Source of the DNA: Amycolatopsis mediterranei
GTDB taxonomy: Bacteria; Actinomycetota; Actinomycetes; Mycobacteriales; Pseudonocardiaceae
Length of the DNA: 64,000 nt
NCBI RefSeq assembly: GCF_026017845.1
Contig: NZ_CP100416.1
Span: forward strand, 4,125,615 to 4,189,614
Direction of reading: 5' to 3'
In this document: piece by piece, positions 1-8,600 of the stretch
Layout of the letters: each line of letters starts with the position of its first letter
How positions within the stretch are numbered: position 1 is the first letter of the stretch
Made by a program: the position numbers and the translations under genes
Notes under the pieces: generated by a model
The model's input: the letters and a program-made list of their open reading frames with translations, nothing else
What the model was told of the DNA's origin: nothing
Database searches by the model: none

Positions 1-90
1 GAGCAAGGACGCTGAGCAAGGACGCTGAGCAAGGACGCTGAGCAAGGACGCTGAGCAAGGACGCTGAGCAAGGACGCTGAGCAAGGACGC
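1..90. repeat. 13-bp direct tandem repeat, about seven copies
   Basis: The unit GAGCAAGGACGCT is repeated head to tail without visible change; the seventh copy loses its last base where it runs into unique sequence. The array begins at the window edge, so its true length is unknown. There are no spacers, so it is not a CRISPR array. 13 is not a multiple of 3, so it is unlikely to be coding. It lies just upstream of the WD40 ATPase gene and could be a variable-number repeat or a 5' regulatory element; no function can be read from it. Confidence 0.95.
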
Positions 91-174
91 AGCGCCTCAG
101 CGAGTCGTCTGCTCGGGGGACGTGCTGGACGTGGCCATCCCCGCTCCGGACAATGGATGCCGGGGGTGGGGGGA

Positions 175-3100
175 GTGCCACGTCGTGAGCAGCCGCTCGG
201 CCGGGGGAACGAGTCGGTGGTGGCTTTCGCGGCGGATCTGCGGGCACTGCGGGCCGGGGCGGGAAATCCGGCGTACCGCGAGCTGGGCCGGCGGGTGCAC
301 TATTCGGCGGCGTCGTTGTCCGAGGCGGCTTCGGGGCGGAAGCTGCCCAGCCTGCCGGTGACGCTGGCCTACGTGCGGGGTTGCGCCGGCGATGTCGCCG
401 CCTGGGAGCGACGCTGGCGGCAGGTGGCGGAGGAGCTGGCGAGCGAGCCGTCTTCGGTCGAGGCGGACGAGCAGGAGCCGCCCTACATCGGGCTGAGTGC
501 CTTCCGGCCGGAGAACGCGGCTACGTTCTTCGGGCGTACCCGGCTGGTCGAGGAGGTGCTGCAGCGGCTGGTCACGCACCGGCTGGTGGGCGTGTTCGGC
601 CCGTCCGGCGCGGGCAAATCCTCGCTGCTCCAGGCGGGGGTGATCGCCCGGTGGCAGGAGCCGGCGCGGAACGTCGTGATGTTCACGCCCGGCGAGCACC
701 CCTCGGCGCGGCTGGACACGCTGCCGCCGGGGGATGGCGAAACGCTGATCGTGGTGGACCAGTTCGAAGAGGTCTACACCCGTTGCCAGGACGCCACCGA
801 GCGGGACGAGTTCATCGCCCGGCTGGTGGGTCTGGCCGACGAAGCCGACGGCCGGTGTCACATCGTGCTCGGCGTGCGGGCGGACTTCTACGGCCACTGC
901 ATGGATTCCCCCCACCTGCTCGCGCACCTGCGAGACGCTCAGGTCGCGGTGGGTGCGATGACCGCCGAGGAACTGCGGGAAGTCATCGTCGAACCGGCTG
1001 CCTTGGCCGGGGCGCGCGTGGAAAGCTCGCTGCTCAGCACGCTGGTCGCTCAGGTCAGCGGGCACGCGGGCATGCTGCCGCTGTTGTCTCACGCGCTGCT
1101 GGAGACGTGGCGCCGACGACGCGGTAACACCCTGACGCTCAGCAGTTTCGAGGCCGCGGGTGGCATCGACGGTGCGCTGGCCAAGACCGCCGAGGACGTG
1201 TATGCCGGATTCGAACCCGATCAGCAATTGCTGGTGCGGCGGTTGTTCCTGCGGCTGACCGCGGTCAGCGAAGACGTCGGCGACGTCACCGCCCGGGCCG
1301 GACTTGACGAGCTGGACGGCGACCCCGGCCTGACGTTCGTGCTCGAGCGACTGGCCGCGGCGCGGCTGGTCATGCTGGACAAGGGCTCGATCGAGATGAC
1401 GCACGAGACGCTGTTGCGGTCGTGGCCGCGGCTGCGTGAGTGGCTGGCCGAGGATCGCGAGGGCCGCCGCGTGCACCGGCAGCTCACCGAGGCGGCCAAC
1501 ACGTGGGAATCGCTCGATCAGGACTCCGGCGCCCTCTACCGCGGCGTCCGCCTGGACTCCGCCGGGGAATGGGTCAACCGCACGAGCGAGCAGCTGACCG
1601 TGCGGGAGCGGCAGTTCCTCGACGCCAGTTTCGCCGCCCGCGAACAGGAAAAGACGCGCGAACGCCGGCAGCGGCTCCGGTTGCGGCAGCTGGTGGCCGT
1701 GCTGTCCGTGCTGCTGCTTCTCGCCGTCGCAGCGGGTGTGTACGCGTTCAAGTCCGAGGTCGGCGCCGCGCGGGACCGCAACATCGCCGTGTCCCAGCGG
1801 GCCGCGATCGAGGCATCGGCAGAGCGAGCAGCGCACCCGGCGCTGTCGGCTCAGCTGGCGCTGGCGGCCTACCACATTTCGCCCACGCCGGAGGCCCGCG
1901 GCGCGCTGCTGAGCACGTTCGGTGCCCCTTACGCCACCCAGCTGCACGGCCACCGGGGCGCGGTCGGCGGGGTCGCGTACTCGGCCGACGGCACCCTCAT
2001 GGCCAGCGCAAGCATGGACAACACCATCCGGCTCTATGACGTCCACGAACCCCACCATCCCGAAATGCGCGCCGAACTGGCCGGGCACCTGGCCGGCGTC
2101 AACGGAGTCGTGTTCGGGCGCGGCGTGCTGGCCAGCGTGAGCTGGGACCACACCGTCCGGATCTGGGACATCGGCAATCCCGCCCACCCCGGCGACCCGA
2201 TCACGTTGACCGGGCACAGCGACTGCGTGAACGCGGTGGCCGTCACCGCCGACGGGAAAACGCTGGCCACCGGCAGCACCGACCACACAGTGCGAATTTG
2301 GGACCTGTCCGATCCCGAACACCCGGTCCCGATGGGTGATCCGCTCACCCGGCACACCGATACCGTGCTGTCGGTGGCGTTCCGGCGGGACGGCAAGCTG
2401 CTGGCCACCTCCAGCAGCGACCAGACGATCCGGTTGTGGGACACGACCGACCCGCGCCACCCGGTGGCCGTCGGCGCCCCGCTGACCGGCCACTCCGGCG
2501 ACGTCTCGTCGATCGCGTTCAGCCCCGACGGGCATTCCCTGGTCAGCGGCGGCGCGGACCAGACGCTGCGGCTGTGGGACGTCACCGACCCCGCGCACGC
2601 CACCCAGACCGCGTCGGCCTTCACCCGCGCGGCCGTGATCCGCGCCGTGGCCTTCGCCCCGGACGGACGAACCGTGGCGGCGGCCAGCACCGACCAGATG
2701 GTCCGGCTTTGGGCCGTCGGCAAGACCGAACTGAGCGAGCTCATCACGTTCGCCGGGCACGCCGGCGCCGCGTACTCCGCCGCGTTCAGCCCCGACGGGC
2801 ACACCCTGGCCACCGGCAGCGACGACCGCACCGTCCGGCTGTGGGACGTGGCCGGCACACTGCTCGGCGGGCACACCAACGCCGTGTACCACGTAGCGCT
2901 GTCCCCGGACGGCAAGGCCGTCGCGACCGCCGGCTACGACGGCACCGTCCTGGTGCGGAAAATCGCCACAGGCGACAAGCCGATCGTCCTCACGGCGCAC
3001 CAAGGGCCGGTGAACTCCGTCGCGTTCGCCCCGGACGGCCGCACGATGGCTTCCGCCTCGGCGGACCACACCGTGCGCCTATGGGACACGCACGACCTGA

Positions 3101-3909
3101 GCCACATCACCCCGCTCGGCCAGGCCCTACCCGGCTTCACCGACGCAGTCAACACCGTGGCCTACAGCCACGACGGCAAAATACTCGCCGCCGGCGGCAG
3201 CAACCGCGTCGCCGTGCTGCTGGACGTGAGCGATCCGCGAGCACCGCACACGGTTGCGACGATCCCGGTGGGCGCCGGCATCCAGGAACTCGCCATCAGC
3301 CCGGACGGTCGCCGGCTCGCCGCCGCAGGTGACGACAGCAACGTCTGGATGTGGGACATCACCCACCCGACGGGCCTGCTGGTGCCGTCACTGCTGAGCG
3401 GCCACAACAGCGACGTGAAGTCGGTGGCGTTCAGCCCGGACGGGCACTTCCTGGCCAGCGCGAGCCGCGACGCAACGGTCCGCCTGTGGGATCTGGACAA
3501 TCCCCGAGGCCGGGACAAGACTCCGGTGAACCCGAGTCCCGACAAGCCCCTCGACCTGACCGGTCTGATCGTGCACCCGGACGTCGTCTATTCGGTGGCG
3601 TTCAGCGGCGACGGCGCCACGCTGGCTTCTGCCGCCGCGGACGGGCGGGTACGGCTGTGGGACGTCCACGACCGAGACCACCCGACCGCCCTCGCCGACC
3701 TGACCGGTCACACCGACCGCGTGTATTCGGTCGCGTTCGGTCCCGACGGGCACACGCTGGCCAGTGCCGGCCAGGACCACACCGCCCGGTTGTGGGACAT
3801 CGACCCCGGCGTCGCCGGCGCCCGGGTGTGCATGCTGGCCGATTCACCGGTCGACCGCACCACCTGGGACCGCTATTTCCCCGGCATCGCCTACAACCCA
3901 CCTTGTTGA
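175..3909 (+). CDS. nSTAND-type NTPase with N-terminal HTH and 14 WD40 repeats
   Basis: A protein of about 1244 aa. The N-terminus (about residues 10-70) resembles an XRE-type helix-turn-helix with the SAASLSEAASGRKLPS stretch. A STAND NTPase follows, with P-loop GPSGAGKSSLL near residue 142 and Walker B LIVVDQFEEV near 193. A single hydrophobic segment (VLSVLLLLAVAAGVYAF) lies near 508-525. From about residue 588 to the end I count 14 WD40 units with GH and WD landmarks, enough for two seven-bladed propellers. I prefer GTG 175 (protein starts MPRREQPL, as I recall for this family) over ATG 157, which would add six residues. STAND proteins are signal-dependent oligomerising switches; the ligand is unknown. 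Alternative: a regulatory scaffold rather than a defence protein. Confidence 0.93.
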   Translation: MPRREQPLGRGNESVVAFAADLRALRAGAGNPAYRELGRRVHYSAASLSEAASGRKLPSLPVTLAYVRGCAGDVAAWERRWRQVAEELASEPSSVEADEQEPPYIGLSAFRPENAATFFGRTRLVEEVLQRLVTHRLVGVFGPSGAGKSSLLQAGVIARWQEPARNVVMFTPGEHPSARLDTLPPGDGETLIVVDQFEEVYTRCQDATERDEFIARLVGLADEADGRCHIVLGVRADFYGHCMDSPHLLAHLRDAQVAVGAMTAEELREVIVEPAALAGARVESSLLSTLVAQVSGHAGMLPLLSHALLETWRRRRGNTLTLSSFEAAGGIDGALAKTAEDVYAGFEPDQQLLVRRLFLRLTAVSEDVGDVTARAGLDELDGDPGLTFVLERLAAARLVMLDKGSIEMTHETLLRSWPRLREWLAEDREGRRVHRQLTEAANTWESLDQDSGALYRGVRLDSAGEWVNRTSEQLTVRERQFLDASFAAREQEKTRERRQRLRLRQLVAVLSVLLLLAVAAGVYAFKSEVGAARDRNIAVSQRAAIEASAERAAHPALSAQLALAAYHISPTPEARGALLSTFGAPYATQLHGHRGAVGGVAYSADGTLMASASMDNTIRLYDVHEPHHPEMRAELAGHLAGVNGVVFGRGVLASVSWDHTVRIWDIGNPAHPGDPITLTGHSDCVNAVAVTADGKTLATGSTDHTVRIWDLSDPEHPVPMGDPLTRHTDTVLSVAFRRDGKLLATSSSDQTIRLWDTTDPRHPVAVGAPLTGHSGDVSSIAFSPDGHSLVSGGADQTLRLWDVTDPAHATQTASAFTRAAVIRAVAFAPDGRTVAAASTDQMVRLWAVGKTELSELITFAGHAGAAYSAAFSPDGHTLATGSDDRTVRLWDVAGTLLGGHTNAVYHVALSPDGKAVATAGYDGTVLVRKIATGDKPIVLTAHQGPVNSVAFAPDGRTMASASADHTVRLWDTHDLSHITPLGQALPGFTDAVNTVAYSHDGKILAAGGSNRVAVLLDVSDPRAPHTVATIPVGAGIQELAISPDGRRLAAAGDDSNVWMWDITHPTGLLVPSLLSGHNSDVKSVAFSPDGHFLASASRDATVRLWDLDNPRGRDKTPVNPSPDKPLDLTGLIVHPDVVYSVAFSGDGATLASAAADGRVRLWDVHDRDHPTALADLTGHTDRVYSVAFGPDGHTLASAGQDHTARLWDIDPGVAGARVCMLADSPVDRTTWDRYFPGIAYNPPC

Positions 3910-4147
3910 ACGTCTTCAGGCACTGTTGTGCAGCAGCCGGCCGGGCGACCTTGCCGCGCCGGTGACGATCCCCGGCCTCGTTGTTCGGCGATTGTCGTTC
4001 AGCCAGGTCAGGACCACCACTGAACACCGCCGCGCCGGTATGACTTGATCGTCGGGAACGCCTCGGCCACGAATTCGAGGCCGGGGGTTGCCGGAAGTGA
4101 ACGTCCGGGCGCATCGGGCGGCCGGGCACATCAACGGAGGGGGCGGT

Positions 4148-4483
4148 ATGAGAATCGAGCGGACGACAACGACGAAGCCGAGGAAGACCCGGACCGTGGC
4201 GCTGCGCGCGCTGCCGGTCGCCGCGGCGCTGGCGCTGGCGGTGGTCGCGCCCACGGCGGCCCAGGCGGCGCCGGCCGAGACGGCGCGGACGCAAGCGGTG
4301 CCCGCCGCGGTCGCGGGGCCGGGTTCAGGGCCGGTCGGCTATTGGTTCACGGGCTACTACACGTGGAAGTCCGACTGCGAGGACCGGGGAAGCGCCGGTG
4401 TGGCCCATGGCTCGTGGACGGGCTACGAATGTATCAACGGCAGCTGGTTCAGCGACTGGGAACTCTGGGTCCGCTATTGGTGA
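4148..4483 (+). CDS. small secreted protein with one cysteine pair
   Basis: A 111-aa protein. ATG 4148 is preceded by a strong purine-rich ribosome site (ACGGAGGGGG), so the upstream in-frame ATG at 4088 is probably not used. A basic N-region is followed by a hydrophobic core and an AQA-APA-type signal peptidase site near residue 40. The mature part is short and aromatic-rich (GYWFTGYYTW, WFSDWELWVRYW) with two cysteines that could form one disulfide. I recognise the general type of small exported actinomycete protein but no functional family. It stands alone and converges on the membrane-protein gene ending at 4597. Confidence 0.75.
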   Translation: MRIERTTTTKPRKTRTVALRALPVAAALALAVVAPTAAQAAPAETARTQAVPAAVAGPGSGPVGYWFTGYYTWKSDCEDRGSAGVAHGSWTGYECINGSWFSDWELWVRYW

Positions 4484-4596
4484 CGTCGCCGGACGCTGAC
4501 CGGACATGAGGGCGGCGCGGACGGGCCGCAGGAGCACCGGTCTGCTCCGGTGTAGTGCGGGTCCGGAACTTTCCAGCGCCACGAAACCCGGCGCGA

Positions 4597-4920
4597 TCAG
4601 CGGGAGCGGAAGGGAACGGACCCGCTGGTGTCCGCGCCGACGGTGGGCATGCCCAGCTCGACCGGGCCGGTGTCGGGGGAGCACGCCGCGCCCCGGCGCC
4701 GTCGGCGCAGCACGACGATCACCACGGCCAAGGCCACGGCTATGGCCGGCACCAACAGCGCGGGAATCCAGATGGCTCCCACGACCGACGCCAGGCCGAC
4801 GCCGCCGAGCAGGGCCAGCAGCGGTCCGGCGCAGCACACCGCGCAGGCTGCGAGGACGGCGGCGGCACCGGCGCCCCACCGCGCCCACGGACGAGCCCGG
4901 CGAGGATTCGGCGGGTTCAC
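4597..4920 (-). CDS. small Cys-containing membrane protein, MerT-like
   Basis: A 107-aa protein read from GTG 4920, whose start overlaps the upstream merR-type stop as GTGA, so the two are translationally coupled. Two hydrophobic segments follow a short basic N-terminus. The first contains CAVCCAGPLLALLGG, resembling the paired cysteines in the first helix of mercury transporter MerT and related small metal-handling proteins. The second ends in a run of arginines (RRRRR), which places the tail in the cytoplasm. Function is inferred: metal movement or resistance controlled by the adjacent MerR-family regulator. There is no mercuric reductase or lyase nearby, so mercury is not proven as the substrate. 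Confidence 0.78.
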   Translation of the reverse strand: MNPPNPRRARPWARWGAGAAAVLAACAVCCAGPLLALLGGVGLASVVGAIWIPALLVPAIAVALAVVIVVLRRRRRGAACSPDTGPVELGMPTVGADTSGSVPFRSR

Positions 4921-5678
4921 GCGTCCGCTCCGAACAGGTCCGCGAGCAGCGCTTCGGCGGTGTCGGGGGCGCGCACGGTCAGCTCCAGCACGGTGGGCGT
5001 CAGGTGCAGGGTGAAGTCGAAGAACGCGCAGCAGTCCTGCTCGGCCGCGGCCGGCGCGGCGACCTCGGCGGCCAGTTCCGGCGTGGCCGGGAAGGTCAGC
5101 CGGACTCCGTCGGCGGTGGCACGGCGGTCGCCGGCCTGCCGGGTGATCCGTCGCCAATCCTCGGTCCGTGCACCGAGCTGGGCGCCGTCGAGCGTGCAGG
5201 CGACGGGCGGCTGCCGCGCCGGCGCGTCGTCGGGGCGGGTGCGCGAGAGCGTCACGGGCACCGGTCCGGGCTCGGCGGCGGTCGTGCATCCGCAGTCCGG
5301 CCCGCAGCTGCCGGTGGGAGCGGGCTCCGACAGTCGCTTGTGGACGCCGGCCGGCCGGGCGGAGAACGCCGCGAGTTCGGCCCGGCGCCGACCGGCGTCG
5401 GCGATCCGGTCGGCGACCAGCGGCAGCATTCGTTCCCGAACCGCTGCGCACACCCCCTGCTCCCACACGCCGAGCAGATCGCGGATCTCCTCCAGTGGCA
5501 GCCCCAGGACCTTGGCCGAGGAGATGAACGACAGCCGCTCGACCGCGTCCTCGCCGTACACCCGGTAGCCCGAGGCGGTGCGCTCGGCGGGCAACAGCCC
5601 GGCGGTCTCGTAGAAACGCAGCGTCGTCGTCGGGACACCGGTCCGGGTCGCGAGCTCGGAAATGCGCAAACTGGTCAC
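4917..5678 (-). CDS. MerR-family metal-type regulator with C-terminal extension
   Basis: A 253-aa protein from GTG 5678 (MTSLRISELATRTGV). Residues 1-70 form a classical MerR winged HTH (TTTLRFYETAGLLPAER, GYRVYGEDAVERL). A dimerisation helix follows, then a Cys-rich motif CGPDCGC near residue 125-132, and a C-terminal domain with EQDCCAFFDF. The protein is longer than the usual 130-150 aa MerR proteins because of this fused domain, a layout seen in actinobacterial metal sensors. It is coupled to the downstream membrane protein and preceded by a MerR-type promoter dyad at 5692-5713. Ligand likely a thiophilic metal; which one cannot be told from sequence. Confidence 0.88.
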   Translation of the reverse strand: MTSLRISELATRTGVPTTTLRFYETAGLLPAERTASGYRVYGEDAVERLSFISSAKVLGLPLEEIRDLLGVWEQGVCAAVRERMLPLVADRIADAGRRRAELAAFSARPAGVHKRLSEPAPTGSCGPDCGCTTAAEPGPVPVTLSRTRPDDAPARQPPVACTLDGAQLGARTEDWRRITRQAGDRRATADGVRLTFPATPELAAEVAAPAAAEQDCCAFFDFTLHLTPTVLELTVRAPDTAEALLADLFGADA

Positions 5679-5685
5679 CCGTCGA

Positions 5686-5716
5686 ACCTGAACCTTCGAC
5701 TCGGCTCGAAGGTCAA
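5686..5716 (-). promoter_or_regulatory. MerR-type promoter/operator with long spacer
   Basis: Read on the minus strand, TTGACC (5711-5716) is a good -35 and TCAGGT (5686-5691) a weak -10, separated by 19 bp. Between them lies a perfect inverted repeat, ACCTTCGA at 5692-5699 and TCGAAGGT at 5706-5713, with a 6-bp centre. A dyad inside an over-long 19-bp spacer is the hallmark of MerR-family promoters, where the regulator untwists the DNA. The start codon follows only eight bases after the -10, so the transcript would be leaderless or nearly so. Confidence 0.72.
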
Positions 5717-5793
5717 GCCCCGGATTCCAGTGCGTTGGCAACGCTTCTGCCGCCCGCGCGTGGATACCCGGTTCGAGCTGGAGCCGGCGGGCC

Positions 5794-5994
5794 TCACCGG
5801 CGGACGCCGCAGAGGTCGGCGGCGATCCGGAACAGCCGGGCGCGTTCCGATGGGTGCTCGTCGTGGTCGTCGAGTGCACGACGGTGAATCTGCCGGATCA
5901 CGCAGTCGGCGGCGTCGGCCGAACCGAGCATGAGCCGGCAGAACAGCCGCAGCTGTGCGTGCAGCGCGACGTCGTGGTTCTCCTGTTCGGACAT
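5794..5994 (-). CDS. short sigma-70 region 2-like protein
   Basis: A 66-aa protein starting 12 bp after the stop of the ECF sigma gene and so probably in its operon. The sequence (LRLFCRLMLGSADAADCVIR, then ERARLFRIAADLC) resembles sigma-factor region 2 helices but is shorter and lacks region 4. It may be a remnant of a second sigma factor, or a small partner that competes for or modifies core binding. No membrane segment is visible. Moderately sure it is translated because it keeps a close position and an intact start. Confidence 0.6.
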   Translation of the reverse strand: MSEQENHDVALHAQLRLFCRLMLGSADAADCVIRQIHRRALDDHDEHPSERARLFRIAADLCGVRR

Positions 5995-6006
5995 GCCGTG
6001 GCCCGG

Positions 6007-6969
6007 TCAGAGCCCGAACAGCGGAAACAGCGCGGAGCCGTGGAACGCGACGATCCGGCTGACCCCCTCGGCGGTCATCGTCAACACGTGCAGGGCGTGG
6101 GGACGGCGCGCACCGTCGTGGCCGCGGGCGTACACCGCGAACGCGGGCTGTCCATTGGCGGCGGTGGCCACCAGTTCGGCCGGACCGATGATCGGCATCT
6201 GCCTGGCCAGGAAGGCGAGGATGGTGTCGCGGCCTTCGAACCAGGTGCTGATCGGCGGCATTTCCCAGCGTGCGTCTTGGGTCAGTACCGCGACGAGCTG
6301 GTCGACGTCCGCGGTTTCGAACGCGGTCACGTACCGGTCGAGCAGGGCTCGCTGCCGTGGCTCGGCGGGTTCGGTCAGGTCGTCCTCTTCGAGCGGAACC
6401 TGGGCTCGCGCTCGCTGCAGCGCGCTGTTGACGGCCGCTGTCGTCATCTCCAGCAGCTCTGCGACCTCGGCGGTCCGCCATTGCAGCACGTCACGCAGGA
6501 TCAGCACGGCTCGCTGTCGTGGTGGCAGCTGTTGGAGCGCCCCGATCAGGGCGAGCCGCATGGTGTGCCGCTGCACCACGACGGTCGCCGGGTCGGCCGG
6601 TGTGGTGGCGAACAGCAGGTCGGGTGCCGGCTGAAGCCACGGCACCTCCGAGGTCGGCTCGACCAGCCTGGCCTCCGGGCGTGCTTCGGGGGCGCCGAGA
6701 TCGGCCGGCAGCGGCCTGCGTCTGCTCTTTTCCAGCGCCTTGAAACACGCCCGGGTCGCGATGCGGTAGAGCCAGGTGCGCAACGACGATCGGCCCTCGA
6801 ACCCGCCGTAGGCCCGCCAGGCGTCGAGATAGACGTCCTGAACCACTTCTTCGGCCTCGTCGATCGAACCGAGCACCCGGTAGCAGTAGGCGAGCAGCTC
6901 GCGCCGGAACGGTTCGCTCAGCCGTCCGAAGTCCTCGTTGCCGTTTTCGGTCTCGGTCACAGGGTGCAT
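6007..6969 (-). CDS. ECF RNA polymerase sigma factor with SnoaL-like C-terminal domain
   Basis: A 320-aa protein. Region 2 (RRELLAYCYRVLGSIDEAEE, DAWRAYGGFEGRSSLRTWL) lies at about residues 22-75 and region 4 (LPPRQRAVLILRDVLQW, then TAAVNSALQRARAQ) at about 145-190. The last 110 residues (RYVTAFETADVDQLVAVL, WFEGRDTILAFL) form an NTF2/SnoaL-like domain, as in the SigX5/SigJ-type ECF groups that work without a classical anti-sigma factor. Genes for a hypothetical protein and an SDR lie upstream with gaps of 47 and 60 bp, and a short sigma-like gene follows. The attached domain probably controls promoter opening; the signal is unknown. Confidence 0.93.
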   Translation of the reverse strand: MHPVTETENGNEDFGRLSEPFRRELLAYCYRVLGSIDEAEEVVQDVYLDAWRAYGGFEGRSSLRTWLYRIATRACFKALEKSRRRPLPADLGAPEARPEARLVEPTSEVPWLQPAPDLLFATTPADPATVVVQRHTMRLALIGALQQLPPRQRAVLILRDVLQWRTAEVAELLEMTTAAVNSALQRARAQVPLEEDDLTEPAEPRQRALLDRYVTAFETADVDQLVAVLTQDARWEMPPISTWFEGRDTILAFLARQMPIIGPAELVATAANGQPAFAVYARGHDGARRPHALHVLTMTAEGVSRIVAFHGSALFPLFGL

Positions 6970-7016
6970 GATCCACGCTTCCGGTCGATGGCGGTGGGTG
7001 GCCGGGCGGCCTCGGT

Positions 7017-7724
7017 TCAGCGGAAACCGATGTCGGCCATGTCGATGGCGACGAGGACGGTCCGGTCCTCGCCCGTGGTGGTGTAGGCCCGTCGGGTGGC
7101 CGGGATGATGATGCCGTCGATGTCGCGGTAGCCGCCGGCGTGGAGCTGTGCCTCGGTGTCCGGGTCGACGATGTCGATGGTGAAGTCGTGGCGCCGCAGC
7201 AGCCCGTCCGGGCCGAAGCAGAACACCTGCTCGCGGCTGTGGCTCTTGATGTGGCCGGGGAAGGTGACCTTCAGCCGCCGCCAGGTCTCACCGTCGCCCT
7301 CGATGGGCGCGATCTCGTCGCAGACGAACCCCGGCCAGGTGAACAGGAACGGCGTGGTCAAGTACGTCCACAGTGCTTCTCCGGTGAAGTACGCGAGATG
7401 GAGGTCGTCCCACGGCGTCTGGAACCCATGGCCGTCGAACGACCGCTCCGGGTCGTCGCGCGCGTCGGCGATCGTGCCGTCGGGTTGCTGCAGGACGACC
7501 CGGCCGGGCTCGAAGATCGACCGCCGGTTCTGCCCGGCGAAGTCCATGGTCAGCCGTTCCCGCGTGGTGTCCACCTCGAAGCGGACATCCTTCATCGCGT
7601 CACTCTTTCCCTTGACCTGCCAGAAGGCCCCGGTGATGGTGGCGGCGACGCGGATCGCCCGGATCCGGTTCCACCGATCCAGGCCACCGTGCGCGGCGAC
7701 CGCGGTCGCGAGTAGGTCGTTCAT
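7017..7724 (-). CDS. conserved hypothetical protein of sigma operon
   Basis: A 235-aa protein with no signal peptide or membrane segment. It opens with LLATAVAAHGGLDRWNRI, a start I recall from a family of uncharacterised actinobacterial proteins with an outer-membrane-lipoprotein-like beta fold, and contains repeated beta-strand-like stretches (WRRLKVTFPGHIKSHSREQV, GYRDIDGIIIPATRRAY). It is probably a beta-rich ligand-binding protein rather than an enzyme; no catalytic motif is seen. It sits between the SDR gene (60 bp) and the sigma gene (47 bp), all on the minus strand, so the three are probably one transcript. Confidence 0.78.
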   Translation of the reverse strand: MNDLLATAVAAHGGLDRWNRIRAIRVAATITGAFWQVKGKSDAMKDVRFEVDTTRERLTMDFAGQNRRSIFEPGRVVLQQPDGTIADARDDPERSFDGHGFQTPWDDLHLAYFTGEALWTYLTTPFLFTWPGFVCDEIAPIEGDGETWRRLKVTFPGHIKSHSREQVFCFGPDGLLRRHDFTIDIVDPDTEAQLHAGGYRDIDGIIIPATRRAYTTTGEDRTVLVAIDMADIGFR

Positions 7725-7784
7725 GACTTTGCTCCTCTGTCGGGATGCCCCGGCCGCCGGTGTGGCAGCCGGGGCACGTCGTGG

Positions 7785-8600
7785 TCAGTCGACGATGAGC
7801 CCGCCGGTCAGGTTGGCGACGGTGCCGGTCATCGCGGCTGCCTGGCCCGAGGCGAGGAACACCGCGACCGCCGTGAGTTCGGCCAGTGCGGTCGGGCGCT
7901 TGCGGTGGGTCATCGCGACGGCGCCGGCGGTGAATCGGTCGACGGGGATGCCCAGCGCGTCGGCGTGCAGCCCGTACACGACGTCGATGACCGGCGTCTC
8001 GACCATGCCGGTGGTGCGCAGGCAGATCGAGCGGACGCCGTGCTGGGCCCACTCCGCGGACAGCGCGCGGTTGAGGGCTTCCATCGCCGCCCAGCCGACG
8101 CTCATGCCGCCGACCAGGGGCAGGCTCATGCGGGCAGGCTCGGGGGTGTGCATCATGATCACCCCCGACCCTTGGGGGATCATGTGCCGGGCGGCGGATT
8201 TCGCGGTCACGAAGTGCGCCTGGGCGTAGGTCGTGACCGGTCGCATGAAGTTGTCGACCGGCAGCTCGGCGAGCGGGATTCCCTGCAACGCCCGCGGCGA
8301 GATCCCGATCGCGTTGAACGAGACGTCGATGCCGCCCGCTTCGGCGACGACGGCGTCGAGGTGGCCGGCGACGGACTTCTCGTCCAGTGCGTCGACCACA
8401 GCGCTCTCGGCGGCTCCGCCCGCGGCGGAGATTTCCTTCCTGACGGTGTCGACGACCTCGGGATCTCGCCCGGTCAGGAAGACCCGGGCGCCTTCCCGGG
8501 CGAATCCGCGGGCGACCGCGCTGCCGACCGCTCCGCCGGCGCCGTAGACGACCACGTTCTTGTCTTCCAGCAACATGTCCTTCTCTTCCCTGTTGTTCAC
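7785..8600 (-). CDS. SDR-fold protein with replaced catalytic residues
   Basis: A 271-aa protein. GTG 8600 is chosen because GGAGG sits six bases upstream; an ATG eight codons later is the alternative. The N-terminal dinucleotide-binding turn is intact (VVVYGAGGAVGSAVARGF), as is the following acidic strand region. In classical SDRs the active site is S then Y-x-x-x-K. Here the corresponding stretch before the AAMEALNRALSAEW helix reads MSVGW, so Tyr and Lys are replaced by Met and Trp, and the serine strand reads VIMMHTPEPA. It may bind NAD(P)(H) without ordinary dehydrogenase activity, perhaps as a sensor for the sigma operon it heads. Confidence 0.88.
   Translation of the reverse strand: MNNREEKDMLLEDKNVVVYGAGGAVGSAVARGFAREGARVFLTGRDPEVVDTVRKEISAAGGAAESAVVDALDEKSVAGHLDAVVAEAGGIDVSFNAIGISPRALQGIPLAELPVDNFMRPVTTYAQAHFVTAKSAARHMIPQGSGVIMMHTPEPARMSLPLVGGMSVGWAAMEALNRALSAEWAQHGVRSICLRTTGMVETPVIDVVYGLHADALGIPVDRFTAGAVAMTHRKRPTALAELTAVAVFLASGQAAAMTGTVANLTGGLIVD

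Noticed and set aside
1..90. Possible CRISPR array
   Set aside because: The repeats follow each other without spacers and no cas genes are present.
97..3069. Long open frame on the minus strand opposite the WD40 gene (and similar long antisense frames at 13500-15713 + and 37266-40181 +)
   Set aside because: High-GC coding DNA leaves mirror frames open. The translations are rich in Arg, Gly, Val and His without motifs, while the opposite strand has complete domain series.
4531..4550. Short hairpin GGAGCA...TGCTCC as terminator between convergent genes
   Set aside because: Six-base arms without further pairing are too weak to support a terminator in this GC-rich DNA.
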